This document shows, piece after piece, positions 1 through 8,217 of a stretch of DNA of 64,000 bases. The DNA is from Sphingomonas endolithica (GTDB lineage Bacteria; Pseudomonadota; Alphaproteobacteria; Sphingomonadales; Sphingomonadaceae): positions 248,001 through 312,000 of the forward strand of contig NZ_CP103057.1 in assembly GCF_025231525.1 (NCBI RefSeq), in the 5' to 3' direction. The notes beneath the pieces were generated by a model. It did not search any database. It saw only the letters and a list, made by a program, of their open reading frames with translations, and had not been told where the DNA came from. Each line of letters begins with the position of its first letter. Position 1 is the first letter of the stretch. The position numbers were made by a program, and so were the translations under genes.

Positions 1-657
1 ATCGGCTCGTCGCGCCCACTGCGCGTCGATGTGCGCATCGTCGCGGCCACCAACGAGCATCTGCCGGCGAAGGTCGAGCGGCATCAGTTCCGCGCCGATC
101 TGCTCGACCGGCTTTCGTTCGAGGTCGTCACGTTGCCGCCACTGCGTGCCCGTCCCGGCGACGTGATGGTGCTCGCCGATCATTTCGGCCGGCGCATGTC
201 GGCCGAACTCGGTCGCGACGCCTGGGACGGGTTTGGGCCAAGCGCGATCGATGCGCTGGTGCAGTATCAGTGGCCGGGCAATGTCCGCGAACTCCGCAAC
301 GTGGTCGAACGTGCAGTCTATCGCTGGGAGCATGTCGGGCCGATCGAACATATCGAGTTCGACCCTTTTCATTCGCCCTATCAGCCGGCGAGCATCGCGC
401 CCGCCGTTGCTTCTCCGGCAGCCGTCGCGGGGTCGGTGGAGACGGCGATCGCTGCTACTTCCACTCCGGCACTAGGCGGCGATTTCAAGACCCGCATCGC
501 GCGCTTCGAACGCGAACTGCTGGAGCGCGCTTTGGCGGAGAACCGCTTCAACCAGCGCACCACGGCTGAGGCGCTCGGCCTCAGCTACGATCAGTTGCGC
601 CACGCCCTGAAGCGCCACGGGCTAATTTCAGCCGGGCCTTCGGAATCGGTTGCGTAA
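1..657 (+). CDS. pspF: PspF-like sigma-54 enhancer-binding protein (3' part)
   Basis: Only the last 218 codons are in the window; the frame is open to base 1. The visible part holds the end of an AAA+ sigma-54 activator domain: VRIVAATNEHL and the RADLLDRLSFEVVTLPPLR stretch, then QWPGNVRELRNVVERAVYRW (the WPGNVREL sensor II region). After an Ala/Pro linker of about 60 residues comes a Fis-type helix-turn-helix (NQRTTAEALGLSYDQLRHAL, about residues 186-205 of the fragment). No receiver or GAF domain can be judged because the N-terminus is missing, but the short AAA-linker-Fis layout and sequence fit PspF, activator of phage-shock genes. psp genes would be expected upstream, outside the window. 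Confident as a sigma-54 activator, less so as PspF. Confidence 0.85.
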   Translation: MGSSRPLRVDVRIVAATNEHLPAKVERHQFRADLLDRLSFEVVTLPPLRARPGDVMVLADHFGRRMSAELGRDAWDGFGPSAIDALVQYQWPGNVRELRNVVERAVYRWEHVGPIEHIEFDPFHSPYQPASIAPAVASPAAVAGSVETAIAATSTPALGGDFKTRIARFERELLERALAENRFNQRTTAEALGLSYDQLRHALKRHGLISAGPSESVA

Positions 658-723
658 CGAGTCGGTGGGACCCATTTCGCCAAGCAGGGCGTTGCCCAGT
701 CGACCATCTGATGGAGGATCCCC

Positions 724-1335
724 ATGGCTTTCGAACTTCCCCCGCTGCCTTATGCGTATGACGCGCTGGAGCCCACGATCTCCAAGGAGACGATGACGTT
801 CCATCACGACAAGCATCACGCCGCCTACACGACCAAGCTCAACGAAGGCGTCGCTGCCGACCCCAAGCTGGAAGGCAAGACGATCGAGGAGATCCTCGGC
901 ATGATCTCGACGCTGCCGCCGCTGGTGCGCAACAATGGCGGTGGCTTCTGGAACCACGATTTCTTCTGGAAAATCATGGGACCTGAAGGATCGACTCAGC
1001 CCTCGGGCAAGCTCGCCGAAGCAATCCAGACCTATGGCGGGCTCGACAAGCTCAAGGAAGATTTCAACACCAAGGGCGCGGGCCAGTTCGGCTCGGGCTG
1101 GGCATGGGTGATCGCCGACGAAAGCGGCGCGCTGAAGGTCGTCTCGACGCCGAACCAGGATAATCCGCTGATGGACGATGCCAAGGACAAGGGCACGCCG
1201 ATCCTGGGCAATGACGTCTGGGAACACGCTTATTACCTCACCTACATGAACGATCGGCCGGGCTATCTGAAGGCGTGGTGGAACGTCGTGAACTGGGATG
1301 CGGCTGGCGCGATCTACGACAGCGCGGTCGGCTAA
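724..1335 (+). CDS. sodB: Superoxide dismutase, Fe/Mn type
   Basis: 203-residue cytoplasmic Fe/Mn superoxide dismutase, the usual length for the family; it converts superoxide to oxygen and hydrogen peroxide. The N-terminal PLPYAYDALEP, the metal ligand region MTFHHDKHHAAYTTKLN, the central NNGGGFWNHDFFW and the C-terminal metal motif VWEHAYYL are all intact. GGFWNHDFFW together with AGQFGSGWAW is more like the iron enzyme, but metal specificity cannot be decided by eye. A strong ribosome site (GGAGGA) lies 7 bases before the ATG. It stands alone between pspF and a palindromic repeat. Confidence 0.96.
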   Translation: MAFELPPLPYAYDALEPTISKETMTFHHDKHHAAYTTKLNEGVAADPKLEGKTIEEILGMISTLPPLVRNNGGGFWNHDFFWKIMGPEGSTQPSGKLAEAIQTYGGLDKLKEDFNTKGAGQFGSGWAWVIADESGALKVVSTPNQDNPLMDDAKDKGTPILGNDVWEHAYYLTYMNDRPGYLKAWWNVVNWDAAGAIYDSAVG

Positions 1336-1340
1336 AATCA

Positions 1341-1467
1341 TCCTCCCCAGCGCGGGGAGGGGGACCAGCGAAGCTGGTGGAGGGGGGGGCGGCAACGCAA
1401 CCGTAGCGTAGCCGCCCACCCCCTCCGTCGCGCTAGCGCGCGCCACCTCCCTGTGCCGGGGAGGAGC
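1341..1467. repeat. Palindromic repeat, CTCCCC/GGGGAGG type
   Basis: Intergenic block between sodB and yciB with outer arms CCTCCCC and GGGGAGG at both ends and inner complementary segments (GCGGCAACGC / cgtagccgcc, GCGCTAGCGCGC). It includes an 8-base G run near 1382. This is a compound hairpin of the kind scattered between genes in sphingomonads. It could act as a bidirectional transcription end for the convergent sodB and yciB genes, but no T tract follows. Confidence 0.75.
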
Positions 1468-1468
1468 T

Positions 1469-2104
1469 TCAGCCCTCCGGCGGCACCGGCAGATCGTCCG
1501 CGACCTTCAATCCATGCTTCAGCAGCATGGGCACGTTGGCAAACGCGAAGATCAATGTCAGCGGCACTGCACCCCACAACTTGAAACCGGCCCACACCTT
1601 AGTGTCGGAATCCGGCAGCGGCGCGTATGTCCGCCAGACATATTCGTTGAGGAGCGCCATCAGCACGAAGAATATCGCCCAATTGCGCGTCAGTTTGCGC
1701 CACCCTTCGGCGTTGACCCCTGGATAGGCGGTATCCAACAGCATCTGCAGCAGCGGCTTACGCGTCGCCAGACCGTAAGCCAGGATCGCGGCGAACATCG
1801 TGTACACGAAGGTGGGCTTCATCTTGATGAAGGTGCCGTCGTGGAAATACAGCGTCAGCCCGCCGAACACGAGCACCAGGGTGCCCGAGATCCACAGCAT
1901 CGGTGAAATGTGTCCGGTCTTTACCTTGGACACGATCATCGCCGCGGCGCTGGCGATCATGAAGGCGACCGTCGCAGCGAGAAGCTTAGTCAGCGCAATA
2001 CCGGGCGCGAACATGTTGACGAGGAAGAACACGGCAAGCGGGCCGATATCGATCGCCAGGCGCAGGCCGGTCGAGATCGGGGGACGGGCAGGGGCAGTGT
2101 TCAT
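1469..2104 (-). CDS. yciB: Inner membrane septation protein YciB/IspZ
   Basis: 211-residue polytopic membrane protein of the YciB/IspZ (intracellular septation A) family. Hydrophobic helices include IGPLAVFFLVNMFAPGIA, LLAATVAFMIASAAAMIV, a segment around ISGTLVLVFGGLTLYF, and VYTMFAAILAYGLA; the family segment GWRKLTRNWAIFFVLMALLNEYVW is present. The ATG at 2104 was preferred over an in-frame ATG 27 bases upstream because MNTAPARPP follows a GGAAA ribosome site. It diverges from nothing obvious and lies downstream of ftsY on the same strand, which is the common alphaproteobacterial order (ftsY then ispZ). Confidence 0.9.
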   Translation of the reverse strand: MNTAPARPPISTGLRLAIDIGPLAVFFLVNMFAPGIALTKLLAATVAFMIASAAAMIVSKVKTGHISPMLWISGTLVLVFGGLTLYFHDGTFIKMKPTFVYTMFAAILAYGLATRKPLLQMLLDTAYPGVNAEGWRKLTRNWAIFFVLMALLNEYVWRTYAPLPDSDTKVWAGFKLWGAVPLTLIFAFANVPMLLKHGLKVADDLPVPPEG

Positions 2105-2132
2105 GACTATTTCCGGCTGGCCCTGCCGCAAC

Positions 2133-2241
2133 TACCACCCCGGCGAACGCCGGGGTCCAGTCGGGAGACAGAGGTAATTTGGCGCGCGCGCGCCGTTACG
2201 AGAACTTGCGCAACTGGACCCCGGCGTTCGCCGGGGTGGTA
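2133..2241. repeat. Palindromic repeat, ACCCCGG/CCGGGGT type
   Basis: Two near-perfect inverted arms at 2133-2160 and 2214-2241 (each with an internal CCCCGGCGAACGCCGGGG mini-hairpin) separated by about 55 bases. It fills the gap between ftsY and yciB. Same family as 21370-21422 and 46634-46745. Confidence 0.85.
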
Positions 2242-2267
2242 TTCGAGGTGAGCGGGAACGGAGCCGC

Positions 2268-3197
2268 TCACTTCTGCACCCGCTCCACGCCGGCAATGAT
2301 CCGCGCCACCTCGTTCGGATCGAACGGGCGCAGATCGCCCATTTGTTCGCCGACCCCGATTGCGTGGATCGGCAGGCCGTATTTCTCCGCCGCGGCGACC
2401 AGCACGCCGCCACGCGCCGTGCCGTCGAGCTTGGTCATGACCAGACCAGTCACCCCGGCATCCTTGCTGAACACCTCGATCTGGCTGAGCGCGTTCTGGC
2501 CGGTGGTGGCATCGAGCACCAGCACCACGTCATGCGGCGCGGCGGGGTTGAGGCGCCCCAGGACACGGCGGATCTTGCTCAGTTCATCCATCAACTCGCG
2601 CTTGTTCTGCAACCGTCCAGCGGTATCGACGATCAGCACGTCGGTGCCGATCGCCGTCGCCTGCTTGACCGCTTCGTAGACGATTCCCGCCGCGTCGCCG
2701 CCTTCCTTGCCCGAAATGATCGGCACGCCGACCCGTTTGGCCCAAGTGGCGAGCTGGCCGATCGCGGCGGCGCGGAACGTGTCGCCGGCTGCCAGCATCA
2801 CCGCATAATCCTGCTCCATTAGTAGGTGCGCGAGCTTGGCGATCGTCGTTGTCTTGCCCGAGCCGTTGACGCCGATGACGAGGATCACCTGCGGCCGCGG
2901 GAAAGCCTCGATCTCAAGCGGCTTTGCCACCTTGGCGAGGACCTTCTCGATCTCTTCCGCCACGATCAGGCGGATGCCGAGCTCCTCCATGTTGCGCTCG
3001 AAACTGCCCTCCGCCAGGCGCGCACGGATGCGCGCGGCGGTCTCGGGGCCGAGGTCCGAGGCGATCAGCGCCTCCTCGATATCATCGAGCGTCGCGGTAT
3101 CGAGCCGGGCGGCGCCAAGCCCCGCAAGATTGCCGATCAGCCGATCGGAGGTACGCTTGAAGCCGCCGAGCAGCTTGTCGTGCCAGGCGGTGCTCAT
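2268..3197 (-). CDS. ftsY: Signal recognition particle receptor FtsY
   Basis: 309-residue SRP-GTPase receptor that docks Ffh-bound ribosomes at the inner membrane for co-translational insertion. NG-domain motifs are complete: G1 GVNGSGKTTTIAKLA, the insertion-box DTFRAAAIGQLATWAKR, G3 DTAGRLQNKRELMDEL, G4 TKLDGTARGG and the closing GVGEQMGDLRPFD. The protein is short; the long acidic A domain of E. coli FtsY is absent, as is usual in alphaproteobacteria. Its ATG overlaps the mtaB stop (ATGA), so the two are translationally coupled. The partner gene ffh lies at 6584. Confidence 0.97.
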   Translation of the reverse strand: MSTAWHDKLLGGFKRTSDRLIGNLAGLGAARLDTATLDDIEEALIASDLGPETAARIRARLAEGSFERNMEELGIRLIVAEEIEKVLAKVAKPLEIEAFPRPQVILVIGVNGSGKTTTIAKLAHLLMEQDYAVMLAAGDTFRAAAIGQLATWAKRVGVPIISGKEGGDAAGIVYEAVKQATAIGTDVLIVDTAGRLQNKRELMDELSKIRRVLGRLNPAAPHDVVLVLDATTGQNALSQIEVFSKDAGVTGLVMTKLDGTARGGVLVAAAEKYGLPIHAIGVGEQMGDLRPFDPNEVARIIAGVERVQK

Positions 3198-4552
3198 GCG
3201 GGTAATCCTGTCAGTCGGGTTTCGTCGGCAGCGATGATGGTCACGGGTATTACCAAGCCCGTTCGTGCTGAGCTTGTCGATGCACGTGTCTCATCTGCGC
3301 TGGTGATAGGTGGAACACGCCCTTCGACAGGCTCAGGGCGAATAGGAATGGGGGCGTGTGCCTCATCAAATCCAAGCGGAAAGCGCACCTCGGCGAAATT
3401 GGGCGTGTGCCCGCGGTCACCGGGCCGCTCGACCAGCACTTGCTGTGTCGTGCCGATCATGCCGCGTAGCCAGGCAGCCCGCCGCCGTGCGCCCGCCTCG
3501 CGCAGCTTCGCCGCGCGCTCCTTGCGCACCGCAGGCGACACCTGCGGCATCCGCGCGGCGGGCGTGCCGTCGCGCGGCGAATAAGGGAAGATATGGCCAT
3601 GCACGATGTCGCAATCGTCGATCAGCGCGCATGTGTTGGCGAACATCGCCGCGTCTTCGGTCGGAAATCCGGCGATCAGGTCCGCGCCGATCGCGAGCTC
3701 GGGCCGTGCGGCCTTCAGCCGTTCGACCAGCGCGACGCTCTGCGCGCGCGAATGCCGCCGCTTCATGCGCTTCAGGATCATGTCGTCGCCTGCCTGTAGC
3801 GACAAGTGGACGTGCGGCATGATCCGCGGCTCCTGCGTGATCAGCGCAAACAGCCGTTCGTCGATCTCGATGCCATCGAGCGAGGAAAGGCGCAGACGCT
3901 CCAGCTTGGGGACGAACCGGAGGATGCGTTCGACCAGCAATCCCAGTGTCGGTGTGCCGGGCAGATCCGGGCCGTAGCTGGTCAGGTCGACCCCGGTCAG
4001 GACGATCTCGCGGTGCCCGCCCTGGACCAGACCGGCAATCCGCTCGACCACCGCGCCTGCCGGGACCGAGCGGCTGTTGCCGCGGCCGAAGGGGATCACG
4101 CAGAAAGTGCAGCGATGTTCGCAGCCATTCTGCACCTCAACGAACGCACGGGCGTGTGAGGAAAATGCAGCGGCGAGATGCGGCGCCGTATCACGCACGG
4201 CCATGATGTCGCCCACCACGACCGGTGCAGCAGCCTTCCAAGCTGAATACGACAATTTCTCGGCGTTTCCGATGACCCGATCGACCTCCGGCATCGCCGC
4301 AAACCCCGTCGGATCGATCTGCGCCGCGCAGCCCGTAACGACGATCTCCGCGCCAGGGCGCTCGCGCCGTGCCTTACGGATGCGATCGCGTGTCTCACGG
4401 ACGGCGTTGTTGGTCACGGCACAGCTGTTCACCACCACCATGTCGCGCCCAGCGACGAGCGCACGGATCGTCTCACTTTCCGCGATGTTCAGGCGGCAGC
4501 CGAGGCTGATGATGTCGGGATCGGCGCGTACCGCGGCCGGCGAGCTGAGCAT
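3194..4552 (-). CDS. mtaB: tRNA t6A37 methylthiotransferase MtaB, with repeat-encoded C-terminal tail
   Basis: 452-residue radical-SAM methylthiotransferase of the MiaB family, MtaB branch, converting t6A37 to ms2t6A in tRNA. N-terminal UPF0004 cysteines are in SLGCRLN, VVNSCAVTN and VVTGCAAQ; the radical SAM cluster is CEHRCTFCVIPFGRG; further motifs are GVDLTSYG and SLQAGDD. After RFPLGFDEAHAPIP the TRAM-like end is interrupted by RPEPVEGRVPPITSADETR and STSSARTGL, which are the translation of a palindromic repeat (3258-3346), followed by a 20-residue end. The enzyme core is complete, so the gene is probably active. It is upstream of ftsY with a 4-base overlap. Confidence 0.93.
   Translation of the reverse strand: MLSSPAAVRADPDIISLGCRLNIAESETIRALVAGRDMVVVNSCAVTNNAVRETRDRIRKARRERPGAEIVVTGCAAQIDPTGFAAMPEVDRVIGNAEKLSYSAWKAAAPVVVGDIMAVRDTAPHLAAAFSSHARAFVEVQNGCEHRCTFCVIPFGRGNSRSVPAGAVVERIAGLVQGGHREIVLTGVDLTSYGPDLPGTPTLGLLVERILRFVPKLERLRLSSLDGIEIDERLFALITQEPRIMPHVHLSLQAGDDMILKRMKRRHSRAQSVALVERLKAARPELAIGADLIAGFPTEDAAMFANTCALIDDCDIVHGHIFPYSPRDGTPAARMPQVSPAVRKERAAKLREAGARRRAAWLRGMIGTTQQVLVERPGDRGHTPNFAEVRFPLGFDEAHAPIPIRPEPVEGRVPPITSADETRASTSSARTGLVIPVTIIAADETRLTGLPA
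3258..3346. repeat. Palindromic element, TTCGTGCTGAGCTTGTCGA family (copy 1, inside mtaB)
   Basis: 89-base inverted repeat: left arm CGTTCGTGCTGAGCTTGTCG, right arm ending CTTCGACAGGCTCAGGGCGA. It lies wholly within the mtaB reading frame and is translated as RPEPVEGR...STSSARTG. Other copies are at 55160-55235 and 60379-60464. Confidence 0.9.
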
Positions 4553-4625
4553 GCGCGGTGATCTAGTTGCGAACCGCCGCGAAGTCTACGACGCGAGGGG
4601 CCTGTTGATGCCAGCGCCTGATCGT

Positions 4626-6245
4626 TCAGCCGACGGCGCGTGCCACGGTGGCCGACGCCCGCTCGCTCGGCACGACCCGCAGCAGGCGCTTCTCGGCCAG
4701 CAGGCGGCGGACGTTGATCGCACTCAGCGGTTGCCCATACAGATATCCCTGACCCTTGGCACAGCCCAGCGCGCGCAGGCGTTCCTCGATCCGCGCATCC
4801 TCGATCCCCTCCGCCGTGATCGGCAGGTTCAGGCTTTCGCCGAGCCGCGTGATGGCGTTGACGATCGCTGCGCTCTCCGCATTCTCGGCGATCGACATGA
4901 TGAAGCTCTTGTCGATCTTGATCCGATCGAACGGCAGCGCGCGCAGATGGGCGAGCGACGAATAGCCGGTGCCGAAATCGTCCAGCGCGATCGCGATGCC
5001 CTGGTTCTTGAGGCTGCCGACGATCGATTGCGCCAGCGCCAAATTGTCGAATAGCGAGCTTTCGGTGATCTCGATCTCCAGCCGGCTGGCCGGGAAGCCG
5101 GTTTCCGTCAGCACCTTGATAATCTTTTGCGACAGCCACGCATCCTTCAACTGCCATGGCGAGATGTTGACCGAGACCGACAGCCGCGCATCCCAATCCT
5201 TGGCGGCCAGGAATGCCTGCCGCATGATCGACAGTGACATCTCGGCGATCATGCCGGTCTGTTCGGCGATCGGGATGAAGGTGTCCGGTCCGATCAGGCC
5301 GCGCGTCGGATGTTCCCAGCGCGCCAGGACCTCGAAACCGGTCAGCCGACCGGTGGCGAGATCGACCTGCTGCTCGAAATATGGCACGATCTCGCAGCGT
5401 GGAATCGCCAAGCGCAGCCCGCTTTCCAGGTCGCTGCGCGCTTGCAGATCGCGTTCCATCGATCGGTCGAACCAGGCATAGCGGTTGCGACCGGCATTCT
5501 TGGCCGCATACATCGCGATATCCGCCGCGCGCATGAGCGCATCGATGCTGCTGCAGTCGAAATCGGACCGAGCAATGCCGATCGTTGCCGAGATATGCAG
5601 CTGCAACCCATTTACGTGCAGCGGCCGGGCAAGACGGCTGACCAGGCGCTCGGCGACCCGCTCGACCGTATCGGGATGCTCGGCATCGAACAGGAAAGCA
5701 CAGGCGAATTCGTCGCCGCCCAGACGCGCGGTCAGTGCGATGGCCGGCATGGCATCTGCTATATCGGCCGCGACAAGCTTCAGCAGCGCATCGCCCGTGG
5801 CATGGCCGTGCATGTCGTTGACGGTCTTGAAATGGTCGAGATCGAGCATGATCAGCGCCATCGCCTTGCGGCGTTTCTCCGCGCGCACGAACATCGCTGC
5901 GCCTTCTTCGGCCAGGCTGCGTCGGTTGAGGAAGCCGGTCAGCGGATCCTTCGAGGCCAGGGAATGCGCCCGTTCCTCGGCGGCGGTACGCACCGTCACT
6001 TGCTGCGACAGATCGCGGTGACGACGCCAGCCGAACAGGATGAGTGCCACATTGAGCAGCAGTGCCACCACCAACGTGTGATTGACCCTCTCGCCATTCC
6101 CTGAATAGGCTTGCAACGAGAGGGAGAGGACGACGCTGGCGATACCGACGAAGAGCAGGATCGCCGCAAAGGTGATCGCGTCGTTGAGCAGCGTTCCACG
6201 CCCCGTCCCCGGAGATAGAGTGAGGTCGTCGCCATCCAGCGTCAT
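4626..6245 (-). CDS. Membrane GGDEF-EAL cyclic-di-GMP enzyme
   Basis: 539 residues. Two transmembrane helices (about 21-46 and 56-73) with a short loop, then a GGDEF domain with RLGGDEF at 175-180 and KDPLTGFLNRRSLAEEG at its start, then an EAL domain beginning GFEVLARWEHPTRG (E305) and containing EITESSLF and LDDFGTGYSSLAHLR. Both active-site signatures are intact, so synthase and phosphodiesterase activity are each possible; no RxxD inhibitory site is seen five residues before GGDEF. There is no recognisable sensory domain beyond the short membrane anchor. It stands alone, transcribed away from ffh. Confidence 0.93.
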   Translation of the reverse strand: MTLDGDDLTLSPGTGRGTLLNDAITFAAILLFVGIASVVLSLSLQAYSGNGERVNHTLVVALLLNVALILFGWRRHRDLSQQVTVRTAAEERAHSLASKDPLTGFLNRRSLAEEGAAMFVRAEKRRKAMALIMLDLDHFKTVNDMHGHATGDALLKLVAADIADAMPAIALTARLGGDEFACAFLFDAEHPDTVERVAERLVSRLARPLHVNGLQLHISATIGIARSDFDCSSIDALMRAADIAMYAAKNAGRNRYAWFDRSMERDLQARSDLESGLRLAIPRCEIVPYFEQQVDLATGRLTGFEVLARWEHPTRGLIGPDTFIPIAEQTGMIAEMSLSIMRQAFLAAKDWDARLSVSVNISPWQLKDAWLSQKIIKVLTETGFPASRLEIEITESSLFDNLALAQSIVGSLKNQGIAIALDDFGTGYSSLAHLRALPFDRIKIDKSFIMSIAENAESAAIVNAITRLGESLNLPITAEGIEDARIEERLRALGCAKGQGYLYGQPLSAINVRRLLAEKRLLRVVPSERASATVARAVG

Positions 6246-6583
6246 GCGTTGCGGGCCTTGGGTTTGATCGAAGCGGACCCAGTGCCATAACGCAGGTGTA
6301 AATCGAGTTAAGGCGTGTCGGGCCTTGTACGGGGTAGGCGTTCAGGCCATGCGCTTGTCCAACACCGAGCTTTCATGCCTGAACAAGCCCGAGGTTGCCG
6401 AGGTGGCTGACACCCTCTTCGACGGTTGCATTCCACCCCTGCTTCCGCTAGCAACCCACCCGATCGCTCGTCTCGGACGAAGCGCAAAGGCAGCCCAAGG
6501 GCTACGCCGGCCGACGAGGTTTCGTCCGCCGGCGTGTTTTGCGTTTAGCCCGGGGCGCATCGGTCGCAAGGAAAGGTTTTGGA
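6246..6583. other. 338-base gene-free divergent region upstream of ffh
   Basis: Between the divergent GGDEF-EAL and ffh genes. No convincing ORF. The right part holds three stem-loops in a row: one near 6465-6485 (CGCTCGTC / GACGAAGCG), a small AGCCC-AA-GGGCT at 6492-6503, and the strong terminator-like hairpin at 6504-6547. The conserved SRP RNA tetraloop region was looked for and not found. Confidence 0.6.
6504..6547 (+). terminator. Terminator-like hairpin in the ffh leader
   Basis: 14-bp stem with one mismatch: 6504-6517 against 6522-6535, a 4-base loop (ggtt), followed by GTTTTGCGTTT. It lies only 36 bases before the ffh start, and no plus-strand gene lies upstream for it to terminate. 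It may end a small RNA or attenuate ffh. Confidence 0.6.
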
Positions 6584-8098
6584 TTGTTCGATAGCCTGAG
6601 TGATCGCCTTGGCGGTGTGTTCGATCGGTTGCGCGGCCGCGGTGCGCTGACCGAGGCGGACGTGCGCGCGGCGATGCGCGAAGTGCGCGTTGCCTTGCTC
6701 GAAGCCGACGTCGCGCTGCCCGTGGCACGCGATTTCGTCGACAAGGTGACCGAGCAGGCGGTCGGCCAGAACGTGCTGCGGTCCGTCACGCCGGGGCAGC
6801 AGGTCGTCAAGATCGTCAACGACGCGCTGGTCGAGATGCTCGGTGGCGAGAATGTCGACGCGGCCGAACTCGAACTGGGCGTCACGCCGCCGGCGGTGAT
6901 CATGATGGTCGGCCTGCAGGGCTCGGGCAAGACCACGACCACCGCCAAGATCGCGCTGCGCCTGAGCGGTGGCCGCGGCGGGCGCGAGCGCAAGAAGGTG
7001 CTGATGGCGTCGCTCGACGTCAATCGCCCCAATGCGCAGGAACAGCTTGCCGTGTTGGGCACGCAGGCCGACGTGCAGACGCTGCCGATCGTCGCCGGGC
7101 AGCAGCCGGTGGATATTGCGCGCCGTGCGCTGCAGGCCGCGCGCCTGCAGGGCTATGACGTGCTGATGCTTGATACGGCGGGCCGCCTGCACGTCGATCA
7201 GGCGCTCATGGACGAGATGCGCGCCGTCGCCGATGTCGCGCAGCCCGCGGAAATCCTGCTCGTCGTCGATGCGCTGACCGGGCAGGATGCGGTCAACGTC
7301 GCGCAGAATTTCTCGGAACAGGTGCCACTGACCGGCGTCGTGCTGACGCGCATGGACGGCGATGCGCGTGGTGGTGCCGCGCTGTCGATGCGTGCCGTCA
7401 CCGGCAAGCCGATCAAGTTCGCCGGTGTCGGCGAGAAGCTCGAGGCACTGGAGGCATTCCATCCGGGGCGTGTTGCCGGCCGGATCCTGGGCATGGGCGA
7501 CGTGGTCGGGCTGGTCGAGCGTGCGGCGGAAGCGGTGCAGCAGGGCGAAGCCGAGGCGATGGCCGCCAAGATGGCCAAGGGTCAGTTCGACATGGACGAC
7601 CTGCGCGCCCAACTGGGGCAGATGCGCCGCATGGGCGGCCTGGGCGCGCTGGCGGGCATGATCCCAGGCATGAAGAAAGCCCAACAGGCGATGGCCGCGG
7701 GCAATGTCGACGAGAAGATCCTGCTGCGCATGGACGCGATGATTACCTCGATGACCAAGAAGGAGCGCACCAAGCCCGAGCTGATCAACGCCAAGCGCAA
7801 GATCCGCATCGCCAAGGGCAGCGGCACGACCGTGCAGGACGTCAACAAATTGCTCAAGATGCACATGGAAATGGCATCGGCGATGAAGAAGATCCGCAAG
7901 ATGGGCGGATTGAAGGGCCTGGGCGCCATGTTTGGCAAGGGCGGCATGGGCGGCGGCGGGGATGGCGGCATGGGTGGTGCCGGCGGTCTAGGGGGCCTTG
8001 GCGGCTTGCTCGGCGGCGCCGGCGGCGGCGGGCTTCCCGGTCTCGGCGGGGGCAACGCCAAGCTACCCCCCGGCTTCGACAAGCTTCTAAAGAAATAA
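6584..8098 (+). CDS. ffh: Signal recognition particle protein Ffh
   Basis: 504-residue SRP GTPase that binds signal sequences and 4.5S RNA. The TTG start at 6584 gives the family-typical beginning MFDSLSDRLGGVFDRLRGRG and has AGGAAAGG 7 bases before it; an upstream in-frame TTG at 6539 is less likely. N domain, then G domain motifs GLQGSGKTTTTAKIA, DVNRPNAQEQL, DTAGRLHVDQAL and TRMDGDARGGAAL, then a methionine-rich M domain (IPGMKKAQQAM, MDAMITSMTKKER, SGTTVQDVNKLLKMHMEM). The C-terminus is a Gly/Met-rich tail of about 60 residues ending LPPGFDKLLKK. Confidence 0.97.
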   Translation: MFDSLSDRLGGVFDRLRGRGALTEADVRAAMREVRVALLEADVALPVARDFVDKVTEQAVGQNVLRSVTPGQQVVKIVNDALVEMLGGENVDAAELELGVTPPAVIMMVGLQGSGKTTTTAKIALRLSGGRGGRERKKVLMASLDVNRPNAQEQLAVLGTQADVQTLPIVAGQQPVDIARRALQAARLQGYDVLMLDTAGRLHVDQALMDEMRAVADVAQPAEILLVVDALTGQDAVNVAQNFSEQVPLTGVVLTRMDGDARGGAALSMRAVTGKPIKFAGVGEKLEALEAFHPGRVAGRILGMGDVVGLVERAAEAVQQGEAEAMAAKMAKGQFDMDDLRAQLGQMRRMGGLGALAGMIPGMKKAQQAMAAGNVDEKILLRMDAMITSMTKKERTKPELINAKRKIRIAKGSGTTVQDVNKLLKMHMEMASAMKKIRKMGGLKGLGAMFGKGGMGGGGDGGMGGAGGLGGLGGLLGGAGGGGLPGLGGGNAKLPPGFDKLLKK

Positions 8099-8112
8099 CT
8101 CCGCACCCGAAG

Positions 8113-8195
8113 CGTCATCCCAGCGAAGGCTGGATCTCAAGCGGCAAGGGCGCTCCATTAACAACCAAAATACTCCAGCCTGCGCTGGGGTGACG
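8113..8195. repeat. Palindromic repeat, CGTCATCCCAGC type
   Basis: Outer arms CGTCATCCCAGCGAAGGCTGG (8113-8133) and CCAGCCTGCGCTGGGGTGACG (8175-8195) around a 41-base centre. It sits between ffh and rpsP and may end ffh transcription. Confidence 0.8.
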
Positions 8196-8217
8196 AAATC
8201 AACGAAGGAAGAATATC

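Noticed and set aside
4489..6288. 599-codon minus-strand frame overlapping the GGDEF-EAL gene in another frame
   Set aside because: The GGDEF-EAL frame carries all the domain motifs; this one is a frame shadow.
6246..6583. 4.5S (SRP) RNA gene upstream of ffh
   Set aside because: The conserved GGAAGNAGC-type loop and closing helix were not found; only generic hairpins are present.
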